Assembly: GCA_026989355.1 (NCBI GenBank)
Contig: JALSJM010000006.1
Location: 1-60,534 of the forward strand
Direction: 5' to 3'
DNA length: 60,534 nucleotides
Source: Paracoccaceae bacterium
Lineage (GTDB): Bacteria; Pseudomonadota; Alphaproteobacteria; Rhodobacterales; Rhodobacteraceae
The position numbers were made by a program, and so were the translations under genes. Positions 9,455 to 17,485 of this stretch are shown piece by piece. The notes under the pieces are model-generated. The model saw only the letters and a program-made list of their open reading frames with translations, had not been told where the DNA came from and ran no database searches. Position 1 is the first letter of the stretch. Each line of letters begins with the position of its first letter.

Positions 9455-9727
9455 CGGTTTCGATGGGTCTGCGGTCCTTCTTTCCCAATCCCCACGGCAA
9501 GTCCTGCCGGAATCCGCCCGCCGCCCGCCAGCACCGGGCCGGATTGCAGGCAGGTCACACGCTCTTGATGGCGTGTTCGTGCCCGGCGTTCCGACATGCA
9601 CGTCATTCTGCACATCGGTGTTCTTTCTCGGGCGGTGCACCGCGTTCTGGCGTCCGGCCGTCGGGTCATGCGATATTCTGCCACTGGCGCAGGTTTCCGG
9701 ATCCCGGATGAAAAGACGGCGGATCGC

Positions 9728-10552
9728 CTACAGCATCCGATCGGCATGCCAGTCCGCATGGTCCTTCGCGAATGTCGAGACGAAAAAATAACTGTGGTCA
9801 TATCCCGGCTGCATGCGGAACACGCTGGGGATACGGGCCGTGGCAAGGGCTGCGGACAGAGCCTCGGGCTTCAGCAATTCCAGAAACTGGTCGGATGTGC
9901 CCTGATCGATCAGCATGTCGCGCGGCCAGCCCCGGCTGCGGACCAGAACGGTTGCGTCATGTGCCTGCCAGGCGGTCTTGTCCTCCCCCAGATAGGCGGC
10001 CAGCTGCACACGGCCCCAATCCGATGCCGTGGGATTGGCAATGGGTGCAAAGGCCGAAACCGAGGCAAACTTGTCGGGGTGGTTCATCGCCAGCGTCAGC
10101 GCTCCGTGCCCACCCATGGAATGGCCGGTAATGCCGTGACTGTCGGTCAGAGGGAAGCGGTTCATGACCAGATCGCGCAGTTCCTTCAATACATAGTCAT
10201 ACATCCGGTAATGCGGCGCCCAGGGGTCCTGCGTTGCATTCACATAGAACCCCGCGCCCTGGCCCAGTGCGAAATCCGGGTCATCCGCCACGCCTTCGCC
10301 GCGCGGGCTGGTATCGGGGAAGATTATCGCAATTCCGCGATGTGCGGCATGTTGCTGAAACCCCGCCTTGGTCATCGCGTTTTCGTGGGTGCAGGTCAGG
10401 CCCGACAGATACCACAACACCGGCACGGGGCCCGAGCGCGCCTGCGGCGGCAGATACAGACCAAAGGTCATCTCGCAGGCGCAGACCTCTGACAGGTGCC
10501 GATACACCCCCTGCACGCCGCCGAAACAGGTGTTTTCGCTGATGGTCTGCAT
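9728..10552 (-). CDS. fghA: S-formylglutathione hydrolase
   Basis: A 274-residue alpha/beta hydrolase that splits S-formylglutathione to formate and glutathione. It shows the esterase nucleophile elbow GHSMGGHGALT, the LSGLTCTHENAMTKAGFQ segment diagnostic of this family, and the late catalytic His region QPGYDHSYFFV. Length is normal for the family. The ATG at 10552 shares its A with the TGA of the upstream dehydrogenase gene, so the two are translationally coupled. The 273 bases downstream (9455-9727) show no gene, and base composition rises there relative to the block that ends at 9454. Confidence 0.95.
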   Translation of the reverse strand: MQTISENTCFGGVQGVYRHLSEVCACEMTFGLYLPPQARSGPVPVLWYLSGLTCTHENAMTKAGFQQHAAHRGIAIIFPDTSPRGEGVADDPDFALGQGAGFYVNATQDPWAPHYRMYDYVLKELRDLVMNRFPLTDSHGITGHSMGGHGALTLAMNHPDKFASVSAFAPIANPTASDWGRVQLAAYLGEDKTAWQAHDATVLVRSRGWPRDMLIDQGTSDQFLELLKPEALSAALATARIPSVFRMQPGYDHSYFFVSTFAKDHADWHADRML

Positions 10553-11664
10553 CAATATTCCACCACCGCACGGATCGACTTGCCCTGGTGCATCAGTTCG
10601 AACCCTTCGTTGATCTCGTCCAGCGTCAGCTTGTGGGTGATCATCGGATCTATCTCGATCTTGCCCTGCATGTACCAGTCAACGATTCTGGGCACATCGG
10701 TGCGCCCGCGTGCTCCGCCAAAGGCCGTGCCGCGCCAGACACGCCCGGTGACCAGCTGGAAGGGACGGGTGGAAATCTCGGCCCCCGCCGGCGCGACGCC
10801 GATGATGATGCTTTCGCCCCAGCCCTTGTGTGCGCTTTCAAGGGCCGTGCGCATCACATCGACATTGCCGGTGGCGTCAAAGGTGTAATCGGCGCCGCCG
10901 CCCGTCAGCGCGACCAGATGGGCGACAAGATCGCCTTCCACCTCGGCCGGGTTGACGAAATCGGTCATGCCGAAATGCCTGGCCATGTCCACCTTGCCGG
11001 GGTTCAGATCAACCCCGACGATCTGGTCGGCCCCGGCAAGTCGCAGGCCCTGGATAACATTCAGCCCGATCCCGCCAAGGCCGAAAACGATGGCTTTCGC
11101 GCCGATTTCAACCTTTGCCGTGTTGAAGACCGCACCGATGCCTGTCGTCACGCCGCAGCCGATGTAGCAGATCTTGTCAAACGGTGCGTCCTTGCGCACC
11201 TTGGCCAGGGCGATCTCCGGCACCACCGTATGGTTGGCGAAGGTCGAGCACCCCATGTAGTGATGGATCGGCGTGCCATCCAGCATCGAGAACCGTGTCG
11301 TGCCATCGGGCAGCAGCCCCTGCCCCTGGGTTTCGCGGATCGACTGGCAGAGGTTGGTTTTCGGGTTCAGACAGTATTCGCATTCGCGGCATTCCGGTGT
11401 GTAGAGCGGGATCACATGATCGCCGACCTCGAGACTGGTCACGCCCTCGCCGACCTCCACGACCACACCCGCGCCCTCATGGCCGAGGATGGCCGGAAAG
11501 ATCCCCTCGGGGTCAGCGCCCGAACGGGTGAATTCATCCGTATGGCAGAGGCCGGTTGCCTTTATCTCGACCAGAACCTCGCCGGCGCGCGGGCCTTCAA
11601 GGTTCACATCCATCACTTCCAGAGGCTTGCCCGCCTCAAGTGCTACAGCTGCGCGTGTCCGCAT
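10552..11664 (-). CDS. adhI: S-(hydroxymethyl)glutathione dehydrogenase / class III alcohol dehydrogenase
   Basis: A 370-residue zinc- and NAD-dependent dehydrogenase that oxidises S-(hydroxymethyl)glutathione, the spontaneous adduct of formaldehyde and glutathione. Zinc ligands are visible in [11 protein letters not shown] and GHEGAGVV; the structural zinc loop is [15 protein letters not shown]; the Rossmann motif is [14 protein letters not shown]. The start has GGGAG seven bases upstream. With the hydrolase immediately downstream it forms a complete formaldehyde-to-formate module. The neighbours are glycan genes and IS remnants, so the pair is probably a metabolic insert and not part of polysaccharide synthesis. 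Confidence 0.95.
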   Translation of the reverse strand: MRTRAAVALEAGKPLEVMDVNLEGPRAGEVLVEIKATGLCHTDEFTRSGADPEGIFPAILGHEGAGVVVEVGEGVTSLEVGDHVIPLYTPECRECEYCLNPKTNLCQSIRETQGQGLLPDGTTRFSMLDGTPIHHYMGCSTFANHTVVPEIALAKVRKDAPFDKICYIGCGVTTGIGAVFNTAKVEIGAKAIVFGLGGIGLNVIQGLRLAGADQIVGVDLNPGKVDMARHFGMTDFVNPAEVEGDLVAHLVALTGGGADYTFDATGNVDVMRTALESAHKGWGESIIIGVAPAGAEISTRPFQLVTGRVWRGTAFGGARGRTDVPRIVDWYMQGKIEIDPMITHKLTLDEINEGFELMHQGKSIRAVVEY

Positions 11665-11946
11665 GGCCCACTCCCTGTTTTCCTCGTCATGGCGGTGTTT
11701 TCGAATTGACGCGTGCCCTTGTCGCCCGCGTGCATCTTCGATATGTATCTTTTCCAGGGTCAGCTTTTCAAGCCTTATTGTCCAGAGGTGGCGGCGGGAA
11801 TCCGGCGATTTCCGATGCCAGGTTTCGCCTCTCGGGAGCGGATTGCCTTGCCGGACTTCTGATGCCTGTCCTCATGGAACGCCTGCAGGCCATGGTGCAA
11901 GCACGGGGTGTCGGAAGGTTTTTTTCCACTGGAAAGCTTCAGCAGT

Positions 11947-12090
11947 CGCATGCGCGACGAGCTTCTGAACGAAACCATGTTCCGCACCATGGCGCATGCC
12001 CGCGCCCTGATCCGGGCCTGGGCCGATGACTGCAACGAGGAAAGGCCTCATTCGGCACTCGGCTACCAGACGCCAAAAGCCTTCGCCGGT
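11947..12090 (+). pseudogene. IS3-family OrfB (transposase) C-terminal remnant
   Basis: The translated stretch RMRDELLNETMFRTMAHAR followed by NEERPHSALGYQTPKAFA is the end of the DDE integrase domain of IS3-family OrfB, including the catalytic-region ...ERPHSALGY... segment. Nothing upstream supplies the rest of the domain, and the reading beyond 12090 no longer resembles a transposase. It is an isolated fragment. The surrounding stretches 11665-11946 and 12091-12307 hold no gene that I can support; the first must contain the promoter of the leftward dehydrogenase operon and the second that of the rightward glycosyltransferase. Confidence 0.75.
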
Positions 12091-12307
12091 TGCTCGACCT
12101 GCGCCATGTGGCGTATCGTCCCAAAGGGGCCGGCATCGCATGACAGGATGCGCGAAAGATATCCGACAGTATCCCGGGCAAGCGCATCGCGGGCGGAGCC
12201 TTCGGATTGCTCAAGCGCCTGATGCGTTCGAACGGGAATGGCGGATTGACAATTTTCGTGCGGCAACCGATCAATCGGCTCTGACGCAGCATGACGGGGG
12301 CGCGGGC

Positions 12308-13396
12308 ATGGGCCTTTCGGCCACGGAAATCGAGGTGGTGGCACCCAACCTGAAAAGGCGTCTTTCCGGCGTGACCGCTACCGTCGTTCGCCTGGTGCCG
12401 CTGATGGCCCGGCAGATGGGTGTGGTGGCCACCGGCCCCGGTCTTCCCGGCCATGTGCCGCATGTGCCGCTGTGGCGCGCGGCCCTCCTGCCGCGCGATT
12501 GCTGGCGGGTGTGGCATGCGCGGCGCAACACGGAAATGCTGCTCGGGCTTGTGTTGCGCCGCGTTCTGCGGCGTCGTTACCGACTGCTGTTCACCTCGGC
12601 CTCGCAGCGTCATCACAGCCGATATACCCGCTGGCTGATCTCGAAGATGGATCATGTGATCGCCACATCGGCAAAAACCGCGGCCTATCTTGAATGCCCT
12701 GCAACCGTGATCCTGCACGGGATCGACACCGATACCTTCGCCCCCTGCGGCGATCGCTCAGCCCTGCGCGCGCGCCTTGATCTGCCCGGGGGGCTGCTGG
12801 TGGGGTGCTACGGGCGTATCCGTCATCAGAAGGGCACCGATCTGTTCGTGGATGCGATGATCGAAACGGCGCGTGTCGATCCCCGGGTCGTGGGGGTTGT
12901 CATGGGGCGCGCCACCGGAAAACACCGGGAATACGAATGCGCTCTGCGCGCCCGGGTGGCTGCGGCAGGGCTTTCCGGGCGCATCCTGTTTCGCCCCGAG
13001 GTGCCGGTCAGCGAGATGCCCGCCTGGTATCAGGCGCTTGATCTTTTCGTTGCGCCGCAACGTTGGGAAGGCTTCGGGCTTACCCCGCTTGAGGCAATGG
13101 CCTGCGGGGTGCCGGTTCTGGCTACCCGCGTGGGCGCTTTCGACGAACTGGTGAAGCAGGATGAGACCGGCCGCCTGATCGCGGCGGATGATGCGGCCGG
13201 AATGGCCGAAGCGCTGCGTGCGCTTGTATCCGATCCGGCGGGAATTCTCCGTATGGGCAGGGCCGCACGGGAGCATGTGCTGGCCAGGTTCCGTCTTGAG
13301 CGTGAGGCCGGCGAGATCATCCAGGTTTACAGGGCGTTGCTGGCCCGGAAAAATGCGGCAGGCAATACCACGTGCAATGGGGGCACCCAGACATGA
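12308..13396 (+). CDS. Glycosyltransferase family 4
   Basis: A 362-residue GT-B enzyme. I chose the ATG at 12308 because the conserved domain begins at once with EIEVVAPNLKRRLSGVTAT; the open frame further upstream overlaps the IS3 remnant and is not protein-like. The donor domain has VGCYGRIRHQKGTDLFVDAM and WEGFGLTPLEAMACGVPVLA, with the E-x7-E pattern. Composition is high GC (about 68% in a sampled 60-base stretch), unlike the block left of 9454. Its stop overlaps the start of the next gene by four bases. Similar proteins in LPS or capsule clusters act on lipid-linked glycans in the cytoplasm. Confidence 0.88.
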   Translation: MGLSATEIEVVAPNLKRRLSGVTATVVRLVPLMARQMGVVATGPGLPGHVPHVPLWRAALLPRDCWRVWHARRNTEMLLGLVLRRVLRRRYRLLFTSASQRHHSRYTRWLISKMDHVIATSAKTAAYLECPATVILHGIDTDTFAPCGDRSALRARLDLPGGLLVGCYGRIRHQKGTDLFVDAMIETARVDPRVVGVVMGRATGKHREYECALRARVAAAGLSGRILFRPEVPVSEMPAWYQALDLFVAPQRWEGFGLTPLEAMACGVPVLATRVGAFDELVKQDETGRLIAADDAAGMAEALRALVSDPAGILRMGRAAREHVLARFRLEREAGEIIQVYRALLARKNAAGNTTCNGGTQT

Positions 13397-14112
13397 AATA
13401 CGAACTTCGCCCACCGAAGATGCCCGGTCTGGCCCGCTATCGTGCTCTGCGCCGACGCACGCCCGGGGCTTCCGTCATCCGCTCGCTTGAATACGAGATG
13501 CTCGAAGAAATATCGCTTTCGGGCCGGATCCTTGATTACGGGGGCGGGCAGGGGGCCAGCTATGTTTCGCTGCTGCCGGATGACATCGAGCTTCTTTCCG
13601 TCAACATCGATACCCAGTACAACCCCACCCATCTTATCGGAGTGGGCGAGGCCCTGCCTTTTGGGGATGGGCATTTTGACGGGGCGATATGCCTCAATGT
13701 GCTGGAGCACATCTATGATACCCGTTTCGTGCTTGACGAGATCTTCCGTGTGCTCAGGCCCGGGGGCGTGCTGCATATCTCGGTGCCTTTCATCTTTCGT
13801 GTTCACGGCCACCCCGATGACTATTCGCGCCACACCACAAGCTGGTGGCGCGAAACCATGGAACGCACGGGCTTTGCCGAAACGGTGATCGAGCCGCTGG
13901 TCTGGGGCAAGGCCAGCAGCGCACAGCTGATCCGCGGCAACGGTCTCTGGCCGGCCTTCACAACCTGGCGCAACATGCTGCACGATATTGCCATGGCGCG
14001 GTTGAAATCGAAGGATCGTGCATGCATCAGCGGGCGCTATGGGGCAAGCGTCAGCGCCGTTTCGCCCGGCTGGTGGATTGCCGCGGTGAAGGGAAAGGCG
14101 CCTGTCGGCTGA
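13393..14112 (+). CDS. Class I SAM-dependent methyltransferase
   Basis: A 239-residue methyltransferase starting in an ATGA overlap with the previous glycosyltransferase. The SAM-binding motif I is ILDYGGGQGASYVSLLP, followed by the acidic strand LLSVNIDTQY and by GVGEALPFGDGHFDGAICLNV LEH-type motifs of the Methyltransf_11 class. An alternative ATG seven codons upstream lengthens the overlap and is less likely. Position directly behind a glycosyltransferase suggests methylation of a sugar or glycan intermediate; a role in quinone or other metabolism is possible but not favoured by context. Confidence 0.8.
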   Translation: MKYELRPPKMPGLARYRALRRRTPGASVIRSLEYEMLEEISLSGRILDYGGGQGASYVSLLPDDIELLSVNIDTQYNPTHLIGVGEALPFGDGHFDGAICLNVLEHIYDTRFVLDEIFRVLRPGGVLHISVPFIFRVHGHPDDYSRHTTSWWRETMERTGFAETVIEPLVWGKASSAQLIRGNGLWPAFTTWRNMLHDIAMARLKSKDRACISGRYGASVSAVSPGWWIAAVKGKAPVG

Positions 14113-14276
14113 GCCGTTCCGCCCATGGGCCCGCTGCAAGCGCGTCTGCATGGTTGCGCAAATCACGCGCCCGGCGCATGCGGGGGGCCTTGCCGCGCGC
14201 CGGACGTTGACAAGGGGCCGGCGGCAGGCCATGCCCTTTCCCCGATGGTTTCAAGCGTCTTGTCTGGAGAGTGAAC

Positions 14277-15602
14277 ATGCGCATTGCGATGATTGGTACC
14301 GGCTATGTAGGGCTGGTCTCGGGGGTCTGCTTCTCGGATTTCGGGCATGAGGTGATCTGTGTCGATAAGAACCCGGCCAAGATCCACATGCTCGAACGTG
14401 GCGAAGTGCCGATCTACGAGCCCGGCCTGGAACAGCTCATGGCCAGGAATGTGGCTGCGGGCCGGCTTTCCTTTACCGGCGATCTGGCGCAGGCGGTGGA
14501 TGGCGCAGATGCGGTGTTCATTGCCGTGGGCACACCTACCCGGCGTGGCGACGGCCACGCCGATCTGAGCTATGTCATGGCTGCGGCCGAAGATATTGCC
14601 CGTGCGCTCACCGGTTATGCGGTAGTGGTTACCAAATCCACCGTGCCGGTCGGCACCAACCGCAAGGTGGCCGAGGTGATCCGCAAGGTCCGGCCAGAGG
14701 CCGAATTCGATGTGGCCTCGAATCCGGAATTCCTGCGCGAGGGCGCGGCGATCGACGATTTCATGCGCCCCGACCGCGTGGTCGTGGGGGTGGAAAGCGA
14801 ACGCGCCCGGCAGGTGATGGAAGAAATCTATCGCCCGCTTTACCTTCGGGACTTTCCGATCATCACCACCGATCTGGAAAGCGCCGAGATGATAAAATAT
14901 GCGGCCAACGCCTTTCTGGCCACCAAGATCACCTTCATCAATGAAATTGCCGCCCTGTGCGAACGCGTGGGGGCAGATGTGAAGCAGGTGTCGAAGGGCA
15001 TGGGGCTTGACGGGCGTATCGGCAACAAGTTCCTGCATGCGGGGCCGGGCTATGGCGGTTCGTGTTTCCCCAAGGATACCAGCGCACTGGCGCGCATCGG
15101 TCAGGAACACGCCACGCCCATGCAGATCACCGAAACCGTGATCAAGGTAAACGAAGAGGTGAAGCGGCGCATGATTGCGAAGATCATCGATCTGTGCGAT
15201 GGCTCCGTGAACGGCAAGACGATCGCCATCCTCGGCGTCACCTTCAAGCCCAATACGGATGACATGCGCGAGGCCCCTTCGCTTGCCATCGTGCCGGCGC
15301 TGGTGGGCGGCGGTGCGAAGGTGCGGGTCGTCGATCCGCAGGGGCGGCGCGAGGGCGAGGCCCTGTTGCCCGGCGTGGAATGGGTCGAAGATGCCTACAG
15401 CGCCACGAAAGAGGCCGACGCGGTGGTGTTGCTCACGGAATGGAACGAGTTTCGCGCGCTTGATCTTGCCCGCATGGCGGGCGCGATGAAAACTCCCCGC
15501 ATGGCCGATCTGCGCAACATCTATTCCCAGCAGGATGCGCAGGCCGCCGGCTTCACCGCTTACGTGGGGGTGGGGCGTCAGGCAGCCGCCGGCCGCAACT
15601 GA
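14277..15602 (+). CDS. UDP-glucose 6-dehydrogenase
   Basis: A 441-residue enzyme that oxidises UDP-glucose to UDP-glucuronate with two NAD. The Rossmann motif IAMIGTGYVGLVSGVCFSDF opens the protein. The catalytic Cys lies in GPGYGGSCFPKDTSAL, with the conserved Lys in EMIKYAANAFLATKI and the C-terminal domain motif GVTFKPNTDDMREAPS. The ATG at 14277 has GGAGAGTGAAC just upstream; a GTG two codons earlier is less well placed. UDP-glucuronate would supply acidic sugar for the exopolysaccharide made by the surrounding genes. A strong hairpin terminator follows 57 bases after the stop. Confidence 0.95.
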   Translation: MRIAMIGTGYVGLVSGVCFSDFGHEVICVDKNPAKIHMLERGEVPIYEPGLEQLMARNVAAGRLSFTGDLAQAVDGADAVFIAVGTPTRRGDGHADLSYVMAAAEDIARALTGYAVVVTKSTVPVGTNRKVAEVIRKVRPEAEFDVASNPEFLREGAAIDDFMRPDRVVVGVESERARQVMEEIYRPLYLRDFPIITTDLESAEMIKYAANAFLATKITFINEIAALCERVGADVKQVSKGMGLDGRIGNKFLHAGPGYGGSCFPKDTSALARIGQEHATPMQITETVIKVNEEVKRRMIAKIIDLCDGSVNGKTIAILGVTFKPNTDDMREAPSLAIVPALVGGGAKVRVVDPQGRREGEALLPGVEWVEDAYSATKEADAVVLLTEWNEFRALDLARMAGAMKTPRMADLRNIYSQQDAQAAGFTAYVGVGRQAAAGRN

Positions 15603-15658
15603 GGGGCGCGGCGCGCACCGGCCTCGGGCTTTCGGGGGGCGGGCAAACGCGCAAGGAA

Positions 15659-15683
15659 AAGCCCCGGGAAATCCCCGGGGCTT
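15659..15683. terminator. Bidirectional intrinsic terminator
   Basis: A perfect 10-bp stem AAGCCCCGGG / CCCGGGGCTT with a five-base loop (AAATC), between convergent genes. Reading leftward the stem runs straight into a TTTT stretch, so it serves the leftward VPLPA-protein gene; reading rightward it is followed by a looser T-rich stretch and can stop transcription of the UDP-glucose dehydrogenase gene. Confidence 0.8.
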
Positions 15684-15727
15684 CGCTGTTTTGTATCGGC
15701 TCTGTGCCTGTGGTTCGTGCCGAAGGC

Positions 15728-16438
15728 TCAGGCCTTCCTGCGCCTGCGTTTCAGGCCGGCCAGCCCCGCAAGACCACCCAGCAGCAGCACGCCACCGGCA
15801 GGCAGCGGCACCGGTGCCGGGTTGTTGTTGGGATCGTCGTCAACCCCCATCTTCGACAGGTAGATCTCACCGTCATCATAGGCGAAGGTAAAGGTATCGA
15901 CCGTGCCGATGGACTTCAGATCCCAGCTGTCGATCATGCCGGCAACCACGGTATAGACCGAGCCGTTGATGCTCACCGTGCCGTCAAGCAGCTGGTGTCC
16001 GGCATCGCGCAGCAGCAGATCGGTGATCCATACGGCGCGATCGAAGATCAGCGTCAGGGCTTCGCCCATTCCGATGTTGTCATCCCCCGGGAAGGCACCG
16101 CCGTTCGAGCTGCACTCGCTCAGCGAGCCGTTCCAGCCCGAGTGGCACACGCCAAGCCCGGCCGGCCCCGAACCATCGGTTCCGTCAAAAAAGGCATGCG
16201 TCAGGTCGCCAAGCGGATCGCCCGCCCAGGTGCCCTTGGCATCGGTGATGGTAATACCGTTGTCAGTGACGCTGCCGCCGGTTACCTGATCCCAGCTGCC
16301 TTCCTGCCCGGCATTGGCTGCCTTGTAGACGTCTGCCATCGCGGCAAAATCGAATGACGCCGTTGCGGCCGTTGCAGAAACAGGGCCAAAAGCCACTGCA
16401 CCCAGCAAGGCTGCGCCGAAAATGTGTTTCTTAAGCAT
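15728..16438 (-). CDS. VPLPA-CTERM sorting-domain protein
   Basis: A 236-residue secreted protein. It starts at the ATG at 16438 with GGGAGAA upstream. Residues 1-25 are a Sec signal peptide (KKHIFGAALLGAVAFG core ending in AxA). The mature body is rich in Asp, Gly and Thr with no recognised enzyme motif. The C-terminus is a textbook tripartite sorting tail: the VPLPAGG signature, a hydrophobic helix, and the basic end KRRRRKA. In alphaproteobacteria such tails are recognised by the exosortase of the VPLPA type; a matching candidate lies at 47628-49229. Two internal Cys residues (VCHSGW and SECSSN) may form a disulfide. It is an isolated gene with its own upstream region and a terminator. Confidence 0.88.
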   Translation of the reverse strand: MLKKHIFGAALLGAVAFGPVSATAATASFDFAAMADVYKAANAGQEGSWDQVTGGSVTDNGITITDAKGTWAGDPLGDLTHAFFDGTDGSGPAGLGVCHSGWNGSLSECSSNGGAFPGDDNIGMGEALTLIFDRAVWITDLLLRDAGHQLLDGTVSINGSVYTVVAGMIDSWDLKSIGTVDTFTFAYDDGEIYLSKMGVDDDPNNNPAPVPLPAGGVLLLGGLAGLAGLKRRRRKA

Positions 16439-16729
16439 ATGCGTTCTCCCGTTACCCGAACACGTTTCCAACTCACTCACATGCAGAACATACAATAGAC
16501 AGATTCCTGCCACAATTGCACAAATGTGGCTTTCTGCATTATTTGCACAACCATGAAGGGAGCGGGGGCGCGCGGCATATCCTCAGGTGATGAGTTGGCC
16601 TGCTTGTTGAACCTTCTTGACCCTTCCGCCCGGGTGCCCTTCCCGTATTCCGGGTGCCCGGACGAATCAGGCCGGGCAGGTGCGAAACGATTTGAACAGC
16701 AGAGACAATCGGGTTAGGCACCGTGTCCC
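16439..16729 (-). promoter_or_regulatory. Upstream region of the VPLPA-CTERM gene with TTGTGCAA repeats
   Basis: This AT-richer stretch separates divergent genes. On the leftward strand TTGTGCAA occurs twice, 27 bases apart (16516-16523 and 16543-16550). The longer form TTGTGCAAA at 16542-16550 also occurs at 41829-41837, upstream of the EPS operon. TTTCTGCATT on the forward strand at 16531-16540 also occurs at 36834-36843, upstream of the other VPLPA-type gene. TGGCAG at 16512-16507 lies 74 bases before the start. These are candidate regulator or promoter elements only. Confidence 0.35.
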
Positions 16730-17326
16730 ATGAGTGGTGATGTGCAATCAACGGTTCTGGCCTGTGCGGTCGAACGATGGCTGCCCCGTATGGGCGATCC
16801 GACGGTGATGGGGTGGCTCACGGTGGCGGCTTACGGCATTTGTGCCGTTACGGCCCTGCATCTGGTCCGGCACGCGCCATTTCCGCCCGTTACCCGGCGC
16901 CGGGAAAGACTGTTCTGGACGATGCTCGGCATCCTGATGGCCTTTCTGGCGGTGAACGAGCAGCTTGACCTGCACAGTTTCGTCACCGATCTGGGGCGTT
17001 GCATCGCCCGCCAGCAAGGATGGTATGAAAGCCGCCGGATCGTGCAGCGTGAATTCATCCTGGTGCTTCTGATTGCAGCCGGGCTGGTCTTGCTGGCCTT
17101 TGGCTGGTTGCTGCGTGGGGCCGTGCTGCGCAACTGGCCGGCCCTGCTGGGGCTCATGATCGTGGGAGGCGTGGTGCTGCTTCGCGCGGTGAGTTTTCAC
17201 CATGTCGATACGGTGATCTATGTGCCCGTTCTGTTTGGCGAGCGCCTGCACGAGTTCGTCGTACTGGCGGGACTCGGGCTGATCTTCTGGGCTGCCAGGC
17301 GCCAGTTGCGCAGGGCATGGCGCTGA
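16730..17326 (+). CDS. Integral membrane protein of unknown function
   Basis: A 198-residue protein with about five hydrophobic helices: around residues 27-45 (VMGWLTVAAYGICAVTAL), 63-75, 108-125 (FILVLLIAAGLVLLAFGWLL), 135-152 and 175-188. Basic residues in loops suggest a normal inside-positive topology. The loop after the second helix carries ARQQGWYESRRIVQREF, which includes conserved-looking charged residues, and FHHVD between helices four and five. I do not recognise a family and find no catalytic signature. It stands alone between the VPLPA gene promoter and an asparagine-synthetase-like gene. Confidence 0.6.
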   Translation: MSGDVQSTVLACAVERWLPRMGDPTVMGWLTVAAYGICAVTALHLVRHAPFPPVTRRRERLFWTMLGILMAFLAVNEQLDLHSFVTDLGRCIARQQGWYESRRIVQREFILVLLIAAGLVLLAFGWLLRGAVLRNWPALLGLMIVGGVVLLRAVSFHHVDTVIYVPVLFGERLHEFVVLAGLGLIFWAARRQLRRAWR

Positions 17327-17485
17327 TCGCCGGGGCTGTCTGCATCCCGGGCCCTTCCTGACCTTTTGACAGAATCACCGCATGGGGTGCATCATCGCCA
17401 TGTGGGGCAGTTTTTTCAGCCCTTGATGATTCCTTTTTCGGTCGGGCCGTTTCGGGGCCTGCCAGAATGCGTTTGGATTTTTGAT

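Noticed and set aside
1056-12090. Composite transposon bounded by two IS3 copies
   Set aside because: The left piece is an OrfA fragment on the minus strand and the right piece an OrfB fragment on the plus strand. Both are dead remnants and no matching terminal repeats were seen, so mobility as a unit cannot be claimed.
12026-12307. N-terminal extension of the glycosyltransferase at 12308
   Set aside because: The open frame reaches back to 12026, but it overlaps the IS3 remnant and the residues are not like a glycosyltransferase; the domain starts right at the ATG at 12308.
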